From the NCBI RefSeq assembly GCF_004027225.2, contig NC_046358.1, positions 986,911 to 1,050,910 of the forward strand: DNA of 64,000 bases, given 5' to 3'. The stretch comes from Strigops habroptila. Lineage: Eukaryota; Chordata; Aves; Psittaciformes; Psittacidae. The notes under the pieces were generated by a model. The model saw only the letters and a program-made list of their open reading frames with translations. It was not told the DNA's origin and did not search any database. Below are positions 12,197 through 25,300 of this stretch, piece after piece (the first letter of the stretch is position 1; each line of letters opens with the position of its first letter). A program made the translations under genes and the position numbers.

Positions 12197-15100
12197 TATA
12201 AGAGTGGACAACATTATGCACTTAACTCTTACTTTTCTGAAGCAAAGCAGACAGTTTATATGAACACAGAGGCAAAGGGGTGTCCTATGAATACCAGCAA
12301 ATTGTTTCAAAGAACAACCATTCCACAGCTTCAGCAGCAGCCAAGTGCTCCATGGTCTCATGTGAAAGTATCAGGGGGTTTGGGTGGGTTACTGCATGCA
12401 GGGCTGCTCTGTGAGGTGCAGTTCAAGGCCTTTAGAGCATCAGCTAAGTTGCTCTTAATTCCTCAAAGAGTTAGAAGCTCAGCTCTTCTGTACCATTACC
12501 CTTTCCTGTAGCCTTTGAAGAACCCTTATCTATAGCATGATCCTAGCAAGGAATAAAAAAGAACTAGGGGCAGGCTCTTCCCAGTCAGAACTCTGGGGAC
12601 AGATCTAAAGCTGACAGCTGCTGCTGGCACATGGATCATAAGAAAAGTGGCAAACCCCCAAATTCTCAGGCTTTAGAAGCAGGATCCGGCAGTGTCCAAC
12701 ATTACAAATCACCTCCATTCTTCTGACCTTCCTTGTCAAACAGCTGTGATGCTACTGCAGCATTTCAGAAGCAGGGAAATAAGCTGTGCATAAAACAAAC
12801 CCCCACTTTCCCCCTGCAGGTTACCAAGGTAGGAGAAAAAGCACCATCTGGACAATAATATAATTCCAAGTGGAGTATCATGCATATTATTAGACTGTAC
12901 CTGAGTTGCATCAAATTAATAATTCCAGTGGAGAAACTTCACTACTGCCACAGCAGCCAAAGAACAGGATATTGTTGCTGTATCTCCAGGTAATATAGAT
13001 GCAAACCCATCTTTGTGTTCAAATGGAAAGCAGGCTGAGGAAGAACGGCAACATCTCAGGCATCACAGATTTTTTTTTTCCTTCTTTCAGCTATGTGAAT
13101 ATATTCCATTTTCCAATTTAAAAAATTAGAAAGTCCCTTTTATAAGAATAATTGATTTTCTAGCACACTGAAATAGTGCATCTGCTGGAATCCTGCCTGT
13201 CATCTCCTACATTCACAATAGAGCTCTTCCAACTCTGAAATTTAACCAGAGAGTTGCCGGATTCAGTAGGCACTTTGTTTGACTAACATTCATATTGATA
13301 AACATCACACAACTTGTGTTGTATCCACCAAATGTATGATGAAGGAAACATCCTTCTGTTGAAAGCTTTTAAAGCCATTTCCTTAGGCAAGGAAACTTTT
13401 AATAAGAGTTTGATGTTTTCTCCTCAGATACCAAAGCACCAAAGACAAGCAGAAGGGATGTGTGAGATTACAAGCATGTGGCATTTGCCCCAGGAAACAT
13501 TAGTCAAGTTTGCACCTTGCTCTCCAGATGCCAATGATATTAGTTTCTGGTAACTGAACATGATCAAACTTATTTAGCCTCTAATATTAAGCACATATTT
13601 GCAGGCATGAAGCCTTATTATGGGTTTCTTTAACCTTTTAAAGTAAGTGTCTGCCTCCAACCTTAGACAAGTTTTTCCTAAGCATCACTTTTTGAATCAT
13701 TGTGTAAAAGACACTTGTGCCCCAAGATCTGAGGCCAGCATTGTAATAGACCAGTCATGAAATAAAACTGGTTTTATTTCTTGTGGCTTTGCCCACAAGA
13801 AGCTTGGGAGATCAAAATCCTCCTAACTTCTTCAGAGGAAGAGGCAGCTGTAGGTGCTGAGATGACAAGGACCACCACACGTGGTAGAGGGTAGGGTGAA
13901 ATGATGTCTGATGGCCAAGCCTAGAAGTCCTGGTGAGGTTATCACTAAAATATATGGTGATTGAATCTGAGCTATTACTGTTTATTACATGAATAAGAGT
14001 GTAAGCCCAAGGAATTTAATAGATCACAGTTGTACCCAGTTGTGTGGAAAACAAAACTTCCACAGAGATACAGACGTCCCTGACCTTTTTTCACATATTG
14101 GTGCAACCAGCTCATAGGATAGGGTAGGTAGAGACTAACCCGTGTGGAAGAGATGTGGAGTTACATTAGAGTCGAACAAGCAGCACAAGAGATGCTGCTC
14201 TTTGTTTTTATAGCTGCTAGTTGCTCTTCTTTATTTGTGTGTGTTTGGTTCTATAGAAAAGGTTGTAGTGCCATTGCTAAGTGTTTGTTATTTCAGTCTT
14301 GGGGAGGAGTAGCACACATTTTGCTCAGTAAGAACACAGATGCCAAGTCAACATAAGAGTAATAATCAAGCATTTCAGCTTTAAAGTAGACTTCATTAAA
14401 GACAAACAGATTCACTTACTGATATTTAAGACCTGAAGAACAAATTTCCTTTACTGAACTTCTGCTGAGAGTCTCATCTGTGTGTTCAGACTGTTCTCAA
14501 AAGCTTTCTGTCAGAATTGGGTTTATGAAACAGGTGAAGAGGTAGTGAAGTAGTTCTGTGTTGGCTGGAAACATGTCTTGCCTGAGAAGTCCTTGGGATG
14601 ACCAATACTTTGTTATGAGCATCCTCTTCCTAAGCTACCTGGTTTCCATATCAGTGTTGCAGGATATAAACTGAAGCAGCTGAAAGCGAGAGGACAGTAA
14701 ATGAGAACCCCCAGACTTTGCCTAAAGGGAGTTAGAAGATCAGCAAAAGAAAACAGATTTCAGCTAAAGGAAAGCACTAAGAAACACCCAAGTCCTTTTA
14801 GAGCTAAAGAAGCTGTAATCTACCAGTGATCTTTGCTTTCCACTCTGGCTAGAGATAGATCATTATTTCATCTGCTTGCTCAACAGATGACTAATGACTT
14901 GTACTACAGGAAGCATTATTTGAGGTATTAACGGACAAAACTTCTTGAGCAGCAGTTTACGTAAGCAAGCTTTAATATCTAATCAGTGCATTCAGGTCTT
15001 ACTCCTGAATGACAAGAGTATATAACCTTCATGAAGGGAGTATAAAGGCAGCACTGGATATCTGGAAAAGGAAAAAGAACACAGGTCAAAACGAGAGGAG

Positions 15101-15849
15101 TAGTGAGACATACGCAGAAAGAACAGGAAAGAAGATGGGTTGTAGCAACTCAGAAAATACAGAATGAAGTTGAAAAGCAGAATTTAGACAAACAGAACTG
15201 TAGCTGGAGAACTTGACCAAATGAAAACACACTTACAGCCAATTTAGTTTTAAAGGAAGAAGTTACTAGTGATGAACTCTTCTACTCTCACTTTGATGCA
15301 TGGGAGAAGCTATGAGGAAGTAAATCCTAGGTCTGAGAAGTTCCTCTGTACTTGAGGTATGTAGCATCTTTGGTTTGGATCCTGTAAATTCTGTTCTCTT
15401 GAATAAAATGAAGCTGTTGTATTGATTTCAGTAATACAGTGCTTAAAAGGTTAACACAAAGATCTATCCACAAAACCTCCCATAAAACCTGCAAACAGAT
15501 TTAGACTTGAGTGAGATCTCTGAGAGATGCTCGATCCAGTCAGGAAGTGCAGCCCTTGCAAAAGTAAACAGAACACTTGCATTGAGAAGCAAAAATTGAA
15601 GCATGTATCTTTTTCACTCATGACAATCTACTTTTTATCATCCATGAGAGCATAGTCCAAGTAGAATCACTCAAGTTGTCTTCAAGTGTCCAGGAAGTCC
15701 CGTGTGGTTTGGAAAACAGCCACCAAATGAGGGGGTTTTGTATCCAGCAGCCACAACCAATTCCCAGTAAGGCAGAAGCACTCCAGCACAGACACTAAAT
15801 CAAGTCTTTTGAAACCAGCTGACAGGAACGTTTAATATGACAGAGTTGC
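12197..15849. other. Intergenic, downstream of BUB1B
   Basis: No exon, RNA gene or dispersed repeat recognised on either strand. The only structure I noted is the pair of small inverted repeats at 13759-13801. Confidence 0.5.
13759..13801. repeat. Two adjoining inverted repeats (hairpins)
   Basis: GAAATAAAAC at 13759-13768 is followed, after a two-base spacer, by its exact reverse complement at 13771-13780. Overlapping its end, TTCTTGTGG at 13778-13786 pairs exactly with CCACAAGAA at 13793-13801 across a six-base loop. The result is two short perfect stems that share three bases. No function is evident. Confidence 0.6.
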
Positions 15850-15863
15850 TACTAAAATACAAC

Positions 15864-15869
15864 TTTATT
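15864..15869 (-). terminator. BUB1B: Candidate polyadenylation signal of BUB1B
   Basis: AATAAA on the minus strand, about 325 bases past the BUB1B stop codon. An ATTAAA follows at 15833-15838. The 3' UTR would therefore run from 16193 to roughly 15845. It is the first canonical signal in the right strand and distance; the cleavage site itself is not visible. Confidence 0.6.
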
Positions 15870-16193
15870 AATGAAACACCAATTAAAAGACCAACTAAAT
15901 GTAGGTCAAAGACGTTTCAGAGACTGTGGTGTGAACTAGGTATTAAACACATTCTTAAACTATACAGAAAGGGGAGGAGGCAGTTGTGACAACCAATTTC
16001 CTCTGGCAAACTGGTCAGACACGGACCAGTTCATGTAGCAGGCTTAGGAGGTTACCTATGCAGTAATGCAACATCAACAGTCTTTAGCAAGTCCCATGGG
16101 GAAGCATTGCAGATCCAGCTACAATCACTGTTCACGCTTGGAAGAAAATAAATAAGTTAACAACAAATTCCTCTCTCAAAATGCATTTGTCCT

Positions 16194-16386
16194 CTAGGAA
16201 ATCCCAGGAAGTTCTCCAAGAGTTTCTCCCAGTTCAGCTAAGGATTCACAAAGTCGTCCTTGGAAGCTGCTGTCAAACATGTCACTTATTTCCTCTCTTA
16301 ACTCCCTCAGCAGAGGCACTGTGGACTTACCATCTGCATTCACAATTCTTCCCAAAAGTTTACTCCAGAAATCACTGTCAAAAGTC
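16194..16386 (-). CDS. BUB1B: BUB1B last coding exon (residues 1042-1105)
   Basis: Ends the kinase-like domain. The [11 protein letters not shown] and FDSSFQG blocks correspond to WNKFFVRILNA and FDTTFQS of human BUBR1. The acceptor is TTTCAG; the TAG stop is at 16194-16196. Confidence 0.93.
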
Positions 16387-19300
16387 CTGAAACAAACAGA
16401 GCAGTGAAACAGGATGACACATGTCAAGGTTTCCATTTGTATTCAGCACTAAACATCCTTGGAGAAGGAAGGCTGAAATAATAATTTCACTCATATGAGT
16501 AAATGTAAAGGAAAACGAGGAATGTGTTGTTAAGTTTATACATGTGAGCCCCTTTTCTCTTTCTCCAGTAGGATTCTGGATAGTAACTAGACAGGCTGTG
16601 CCACAGGGGTATCAGAACCAGTGGTTTTGGTTACCTCTTCTAGTATATCTGACCACTATCACCTACACACTTTTAATTTAAAGGAGTTAATCAAGAGCGC
16701 TCTTTAAACCAACAAAGTTGGCAGACTCCTTTCATGAATAAGGGATAGAGATAATAAGGGGTAGAGGTACCCCATTTGGAAGCTAAGTTCATAGGTCAAT
16801 ATTAAAAGGAAAGCTGCAAGAGAAAACAAGAAAGTAAAGGGGTTTACAGCCTGTTTTACTGTCTTTATTCCCTGCCTTCCATCTGCCAGAGCTCTCATAG
16901 AGATAACATTTCAAAGGCAATTAACAGTAATAAATCCCCTCTCCCATATACCCACACAACTGCAATAGAAAGGTTAAGTGACTCATTACAGTATGAAAAG
17001 TATCAGAAAAGTGATATCAGAGCTAACCCTTTGTTCTTCAGTCTCACACTGAAGTCCATAGACCACACTGCTGCTGACTGCTGAAGCGCTTTCCTCCCTC
17101 AAGCTAGGAGTCACAGTGGCTTTTGAAGCAGTTATCTGCCTCTGCTGTATGTGACTCACAGACACAGCAGCAGCCACAGTCTCAGAAGGAATCTGGCCTG
17201 AACTATTAACTCTTCTATTTTCTAAAATAATGAAGTCATATAGAATCTAACCAAGAAACTAAAACATGCGGAACTTGAGGCCGTTTTCGTCATGGATTTA
17301 GACAAGTAAGAGGCATAGCAGAGGAGGTTAAAGATTGGTAAAGATGTTGCAGGAGTTACGAGTGGCAAAAGCCCTAAAAATTCAAACACAGCTTCTACAT
17401 AGTACCTCACATAAGCCTCCACAGATGAAGTTTCCTAAAATAATATAGTGAAAATACAAACACTTCTGGAACTGAAAAACCCCCAAATCCATTATTTAGC
17501 AATGGCAAGATGCTAAAACCTCCTCCCTTGAAAAACAGTTTGTCAGTCTTACAGCAGTACTTAAAGATGAAAAGAGAAACTTCATCATAATTCACATTCT
17601 ACCTTTCCAGAAGTCCTTACTACAGTGTTTAAGTGCTTGCATTCATTCCATCAGTGGGTTCTGCTTTACTGAGTGCTTTTAGAAGAACTATTTTGTGCTT
17701 TGCCTTGCAATTCCCCACTGCTTTGGTATTTTGTTGAACTGGTGGTAAAATTAATGGCTCTACCAGTCATTCTTCTATCTTTAAATGTGTTCAATACTTA
17801 AAAATAATTAAGTCTCTTTTGAAAAGCTTTCCCAAGATAAGATGGTCATGGCTGTTGCATTTAACACCAGTCAGCCTTCTAGTAAAAAGCCTTCTTTCTA
17901 CGTGTCACTGCCTAAATTCTCATACCATTCTTCTAAGAGAGTTATCCTGTCAATATAACCTTCAAAAAATCCCCCAACAAACCTAAACCAACCCCTAAAG
18001 AAACAAAAGAAAAGTCCAAACCACTTTCCAAGTCACTTCTAGAACTTTAGCAGAAGGGATATTAGTAACATGATCTTTACAAAAGGAAAGTATAATTACT
18101 AAAAGCAACAGGAAAATGAATCCTGTGTCTCTATGGGCGTTGCAAGTGTCACTGTATAGAAAGGATAAAGCACAAGAGTATTATCCATCAGCTGACTCTT
18201 CTCACAGGGAAGTGCTTCATTGTGCAGCCCCTTCTGGGGGAGGAAGATTCCTGCAGCAGGGAACTTGCTTGTCAGAGATTGAGAGTTTATTGAAAGCTTC
18301 AAACTGACTGGAGAAAATGTCATTTAATAAGAACCAGACACACTGAAAGATCTGTGTGTGGAGGGGAAAAAAAAGATTCAGTGCAGATGCCTTATTCTCA
18401 CATAAAGAAATGCCTCATTTACACTGATACGAGACTTCAGTACAACATGTAGCTAAAGCACCTGTACAAACAGGTCTTGGATTTCTTGATATTGAAAAAG
18501 AACTAAAGAAGATGAATATTAAGCCTATCACACTTTCAGAAGTGAAGTGGAAGACAGGATGGAAAATGGAAATTCCTTATTTGTACTCTCAACTCCAAAG
18601 CAAAGTCACAGAGTGACATACTGGAGGGAGCAATGAGCCATTAGAACCTCGTTCCAGCCACATAGAACTCATGCCCAGGCTCTGCCTTCTTCCTCCTTTG
18701 GCTCCTCTAGTCCTTCTCCGGTCTTACTCCCCTTCTACCCAAGTCTCCCTCCAAGTTCTACCTTTTCCCAGGATCCTTCTCCTTTCAATACAGTGTCCCC
18801 ACCTTGGACTGGAATTCCTTTCCAACTGACACCTCCCCTATCCTTCCAAACTCAGACTTACTATACATGCTACTCAGCTCCTCCTGCTCCAGTTATCCAG
18901 GCTATTTTTCCCATACCCACATCCTGATCAGGTCCCCAACACCCTGTTCCTACCTTCTCAACTCAGGCCTTGTGTGGCTACATCTGCAGTAGCTCAATGT
19001 AATCACTTGTAGAATTAAATAAATAATATTTAAAGTTAAAGGCAACTCCAACCAGAGTTAGTTTGGGCCCTCTGTCCCAAATATCATCAACACCTGATCA
19101 TGTTCTGATGGAAATTAATACACAGGAGCCCTATTTTCAGTGCAGGTCAGATTTACATAGCTCAGAGATACGGAATGTTAGTTTATCTGTCAACAGAGAA
19201 CAAAAGCCTTCCAAAGTACCTTTCAAAGAGTCACCTACTATTATGACCCATTAGTCTCCATCAATGATTTAGTTGCCTTTTCTTTAGTATTTCCAAAACA

Positions 19301-22300
19301 AAGGTGGTATAAGATACATATTTACTGCCAATCTATAAATCATTGATATTCATCTCTCCAGAGAACAACCACCCTTGGTGATTTTGTTCTTCACAGTTTA
19401 GTCCTGTAAGTTGATCTGAATCAAAACCAAAAGCTACCAGGTAAAGTACAGCACGTGTAGTAAGTGTGCAACAGAAACCTATTAGAGCCTTTTAACTACT
19501 CGTAGTAGTAGAAAAATACATGGCCAGTAAAGAAAAAAGCATTTTTCCCCTGTGCACAGCTGAAGATGAGATGTTTCTTCAAAGACTGAATACAACAAAC
19601 TAGGAGGTGGAAGCAGTGCAGGTTGGTGGGGAACTGGACAACTCCCTGACTGGCAGTAGGTTTTCTTCAAGCAATGGTTATAAGAAGCACATCCACATAG
19701 TGAGTGTAGCTGATATGCCATGATCCTGAATGCAGAAATGCATCAAGTAGCTTCTGGAATGAGAAGAGAGTGTTCTGGAAAATCCTTATGAAATGCTAAG
19801 GCAGAAAATGCTGCAGGATGTGACTAACAAAATGAACAAGCATTTAGTCTAAGAACAAACAAAGGTGAGATGAAGGCAGAGTAGCCTTACAGCCAAAACA
19901 TGTGACTAAAGAAGAGCAGCAGAAATTAATACCCGAGGACAAAGAGCAGCTTCCAAAAAGAAATTTCTTGCATATGCATCTTAAATTATAAACTAAGTAT
20001 TTAAATTATTTTCCTTCTTGTGCATTTATGCTGTTTCTGCAACTGTTACAGACTGAACCCTGGCATCAGTGTCTTTGTAGCCCTTCAATATAGCCTAAAG
20101 TGAAAAAAGCAGAAACACAAAATAATCTCCATTTCTAAAGCAACATGCTCATGTAATTTTTTCCTCCTTACCACCCAGCCACTTATAAACTTCTCCAAGC
20201 TTGGTCTAACAAGTGAAACCAGACTAAAGCAGGCTGGTCTGAAAGGATAGAAAAAAACAAAGTAGTATTACCTGGACTGTTAGGCCCAGAGTCAGCTTAA
20301 AATTGTCTCCTACACAGCGCTAAGGCTGCTATACAATGAACACATCTAATAGCTTCAAATTTTAAGCCCCCACAAAACTAATGCTTTTGGCAACAGCACT
20401 AAGTTCAGTGTTCTGAGCTTTGTAAAGCGAAGGAAGTCAGAAGTCTGTTCTTTCCCAGCAGCCTCCTCTGCAAAAGGACTTACTTTGATACATTTTGGCT
20501 GATTTTCCAGATGGAATTCTCGTGATAGACCTGGATATGATCCCCAAACAGCATCAAATGGACTATATCTGCAATGGCAACCAAGTCCACCTGCAATTAC
20601 AACAAACGTCAGGGTTTCTCTTTATTCAGTATTTATTGATCAGAGTTTTTCTGTAAAGGAAACATAGAAACTAAGATGTGCTGCTAAATACACACTCACC
20701 TGGTATGGAAGAGCACTTTTTGCCAGAAGCTGTTGTCCATGAGGGGTCTGGGATATGGGAAAGCTGTTGGACAAGCTTACTCGAGACTGCAATCTCAAAT
20801 CCAGACTGTGAGAGAAATCCACTATCTTCAGAGCTCTCATCATCTCTTCATTAGCAAATGGATCACAGATCCTGAGCAGAGGGAGCAAATGAAGCATAAG
20901 ACAACCCAACCAAGTTTATGAAATTCAATGTAAGAGTGTAGCGCAGGCGAGGCTTAGCCATGTCAATGCTCCCCTCTGATGGTTAGCTTAAGAACTACGG
21001 CTGAAGGGACTAACCCAAGATGGGGAACCAGGTGGCAGCCTGAAGCTTAGAGATGATGATGGTGTCTCCAAAGCAAGCAATGAGAAACACTAAAGGATTA
21101 AGGATGCTGCTGCTTGGACATCTGTCACAGTTATCCAAAACATAGTTGGTGGAATGGAACAGCATAATGTTTAGCACCTCTCCCTCTCCTTCAAGATCTC
21201 CAAACGCTTTATGCAAGAAAGAATTAAGCTTCATAATACTTTCATAGACCTTCCCTAGTCCCCACGCTAGGGAGGACAACAGGAAGGGCAGTGAGGAGTA
21301 CCTGTATAGATGACAGTGCACTGCACTTACACTGTGCGCTTGTCCCAGGATAGGTTATGCATTATCCTAACTTTTTGCCAGTTTAGTTTGGTTTGTATTC
21401 ACCACAGAGAAATCCAGCAGGAGATATTCAAGACCATCAGCCACTGTTAGATCAGTGACTTCCAAAAGAAGACCCTGAGGGATGTGCAAGACAGTCCATT
21501 GGGGTGTGGGAAGAAAGTATTAGAAGTTCAGTAGTACATGTGTGTAATTTATAAATTAATTATATATATGTATTTTATATATATAATGAATTATATAAAT
21601 AAAATATACTATAAGTAAAATATATTGGTATGCATGTTAGATGACTGTAATTTCAAGTTACTAGCTATTTTTAATCTATCAGTGAAGACTAAGAACAATG
21701 AATTTCTTCTAATGGAATTCTATCTGAATCATTAGACATTAAAAGTTCCTGTCTTCCCACGCTTAGTTCACAGATCACATTCCAAGGGATATGTGACTTT
21801 GATAACATACTATGGGAAATTGCTTGGAGAAGAAAATTAGATCTAGCTTGTAACTAGGTGTTACAAGCTGGACTGTAGTGGAACGTAAGCAATCTGCTGA
21901 GGAGAGTGTCTGGATATTCCAGTCCCACCTGCCCTTTGTCTTCTAATTTCCTGGGTTTCAGCTGCATAAAACCAGAAGGGAAGTTATTTACCAACATCCA
22001 GTACGTTGCTAAAGTAGAAACTTGAGAACACAGGCAATAGCAAAAGCATTTTCTCAGTGTTTTTACAACATGGTTTATAATACTTCTACAGATACACACA
22101 TGAAAAAAGGTTTATTCCTAAGCAAAGTGTTTTCACTGTTTTCAGAACACACTGAGCCTAAAAACCTGACTGCAATAGCAGTACCCCAACGAAAGAGAAG
22201 TTACAACAGCACAAGAGCAGTAGCAAAAGCGAGTATTAGATCTCCTCCCATATTCATCCAAAGAGACAAACCTGTCTCCCAGAAAGAACACATCTGGACT

Positions 22301-25300
22301 GAGATCTCCATGGACAATCTCTGCTTTGTGGAGCTTCTCTACCACACCCAGAAGATTATAAACAACCAGAAGGATAAATTCCTCTGTGATGGTCTTACAG
22401 CCACGGATAACATCCTGAAAGGAAGGAATAAACATGTATCTATTATGCCTTAGTTTAAGTGAAATATTTATAGCTCACCTTTTTTTCCTTACTCATCTGT
22501 ACAGAGATAACAGTCCTACCCTGAATTCAGTATAATCAGATTTTGCCTATGATCAGCCCAGCCAGAATTAGAAACAGAATGAGCTCTTAGGAAACATGAT
22601 TATTCAGAAGTGGACAAAAGATCAGGAGGGGACTGAAATCACTATCTAATTTGTATCCTACTTATATGCAGCAATTCAAAAGAGACTTGCTTTATTTAAA
22701 ATGTAAATCCTTCAGCAAGACACTAAATGCTACAACCTTACTATAGCAGACTGGAAGTCACGGATAAATGTCAAGTTAAACAAGAGTTTTAGGTGCAACC
22801 CTTGTTGTGGAATAACATGTGGTTCTTGGCTCAGGTTGTTTATCACTCATGAATAAAGAAAATGTGAAAAATTGGTTCAAGTTTGTCTCTGAAGCACAGG
22901 ATCCATGAATGAGAAACCAGCTCCAACTAAGGCTGTAATGGACACTCCTAAATTGTATATAGATAAAGCACAAACCAGAGGCTCTAGATTGCAGGATTAG
23001 AGCTATCTTCAGCAACGAGCATAATGACAAACACAATTCACTAATGGTACCTATGCAAGAGTTCACATCATCTACAACTGCACTTTGTTTGGCTGTACCG
23101 ACCCCAAGCGTGAAGCGATTGATATCCCTGTGCAAAACAGCACAGCCATCCTGGAACAGGTAACAGCAGCAGTTCTCACTGAAGTTCTGGTCAAAGTCAG
23201 CATTCAAACGCTCTTGTAACTGAAGGGTGATATAAAAATCCCAAGGTATGGGCTGAGAATACACCTAGAAGAAGGTACAGAAGAAGAACATTTATTTTGG
23301 GGATAGAGTGAAAATTGCTCGTCTTCATATTCTTCTTTTTTCCTCCTCACTTTGTCAAAGATGACATTTTCCACAGTCAGAAACATTTAATCTATATAAA
23401 CAATGAGAAAGAGGACTTGAAGTAGCAAACTTCGTGCATGGAATTCAGAAATTAAGACCAAACTTACTACATTTTACTTTATATTGGCTGAGATTTTAAC
23501 ATTTCACACTTCTTGTATAACAACCATCATGTGTTACCTTTATTGCAAATCCCTTTGCATCCAACTGTGGAATGTTAGCTGGAATGGCAAAAAACATCTT
23601 GTATTCTTCCTTGGTCCAATATTCCCATTTGATGCAGTATGTGTCATTCCCTATTATGAAAGTTTACATTCATGAGCTGTCATAGCAGACACACATACCC
23701 AGGATGCTCAAGTTATTCCCCAGCTACACCACATAAAACAAGTGAGGGTGAATGTGAAGCATATTTCAAACCAAGCAGAACACAAATAGATCCCCTGCAC
23801 TGTGGTTCTGCCATACCCACCTAGCTCAACATCTTTCTCAAGCTCCATGACAGGCAGAGGGCCAGTTTCCAGGTGGAAATAGGGAGAAGCAGTCAATGAT
23901 TCTGGCACAGGATCTAAAAGCTTCTTACACTGTTCAGTGTTCCACAGGATCTGAGTTGCATCGTCACCTACTAAAGACAATTAATAGAAAGAGATGAGCT
24001 GAAACCAGGTGTTGAGGCTCTGTGGTGATTATATCTGTCAAGAAAAAGTAACTCGAGTATTGGAACCTTTCTATCTGCATACTGATTTACTGCATCACCT
24101 TCCAGCAAGTCAATTCATCTCTTTCCAATAGCTTCTTGTTCTGTGAAGTGAGCATAATGCTCATCTCTGAAACTACGTTACTATCTCCTCATGAGGTCTC
24201 AAGGATTCTACTCTGGTGTCATGCAAAATGTGTGTTTCACAAGAGGAAGCTCTGATTTCTATTAGGTAAGTCTGCTCAGCCATAGCAGAATTCAAACCCA
24301 TCTGGCAAATGAACACTCCTTTTGTAGAGTCTTTGTCCAGAGCAAGTGATCAGTTTGTGATTTTTAAATGAAGAGATTTATTAAAACTCACTCCTTTGAA
24401 TACAGCAGGGATTTATATTAGAAAAGGAAAACAAAGTAGGACTCCAACTTTGCTGCTTACTGAAATAATAAGAATCTATTGGCTTTTACCTCATGGAAGG
24501 CACATAAAATAATTGTATGTACATCTGGGTTTATTTTTCTACATAATAGACAGGACAGATAAAATCCTTCAATAGATGAGTTCATCTGTACAAGGTGGCC
24601 TGAAAAAAGTGTTTCTCTCAAATAATGAGGCAGAGAGAACCACAGCAGAACTAGATGGCTTCTGCCTTCCTCTCCTAAAAACTATGACCAGTAATGGCTG
24701 ACGGCATTTCAAGCTCTCACAGTACAAAGGTGAGAATCAGAGTGTCATTACCTACTCCTCTATTTCTTTGAAAATCACTGCAGTAAGATATTGCTCAGGA
24801 GGTAATTCCATGAAAGTAGATCCAGAAAACACTGTAGGTTGAAGGCTAAATAGGTGTTCCAATATTTTATCATCCCAAATCTTTGAAATTACTGGCATAT
24901 TTTACAGGAATAAGTTGACAGACATCTGAAGTCGTTTTTCTGCTCTACGGAGCATTAAGGAGTCCTCAGTAGAATCACTACATCCAGACTGACAACTGGA
25001 TGTTGTGCAGAAAGCAAGTTCAAAAAGCAACAGAATGATCAAAAGTTTAGGAAAAGACCATTAAAACATCTGAAAAAATGCTTTTTTCCAAAAAGAATCT
25101 GTAAAGATTCTTCATTTTGCTCTAAAGATCAGAGCATATGATAAAGAAAATGAGTGTAAGATCTATCCAAAGTACTTCAGCTGTATCAGTGACAAGACTA
25201 TTCTCCTAATCATATTTTCATTCCAGGTCTCAAGCACGCTTCATCAGATGCACAATTCTAATCAAAATATCATAAACCAAAATCAAAGGAGTTAAAGCAG

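Noticed and set aside
21546-21612. AT-rich tract considered as a matrix-attachment or origin element
   Set aside because: Simple TA repeats are common in introns and nothing else supports such a role.
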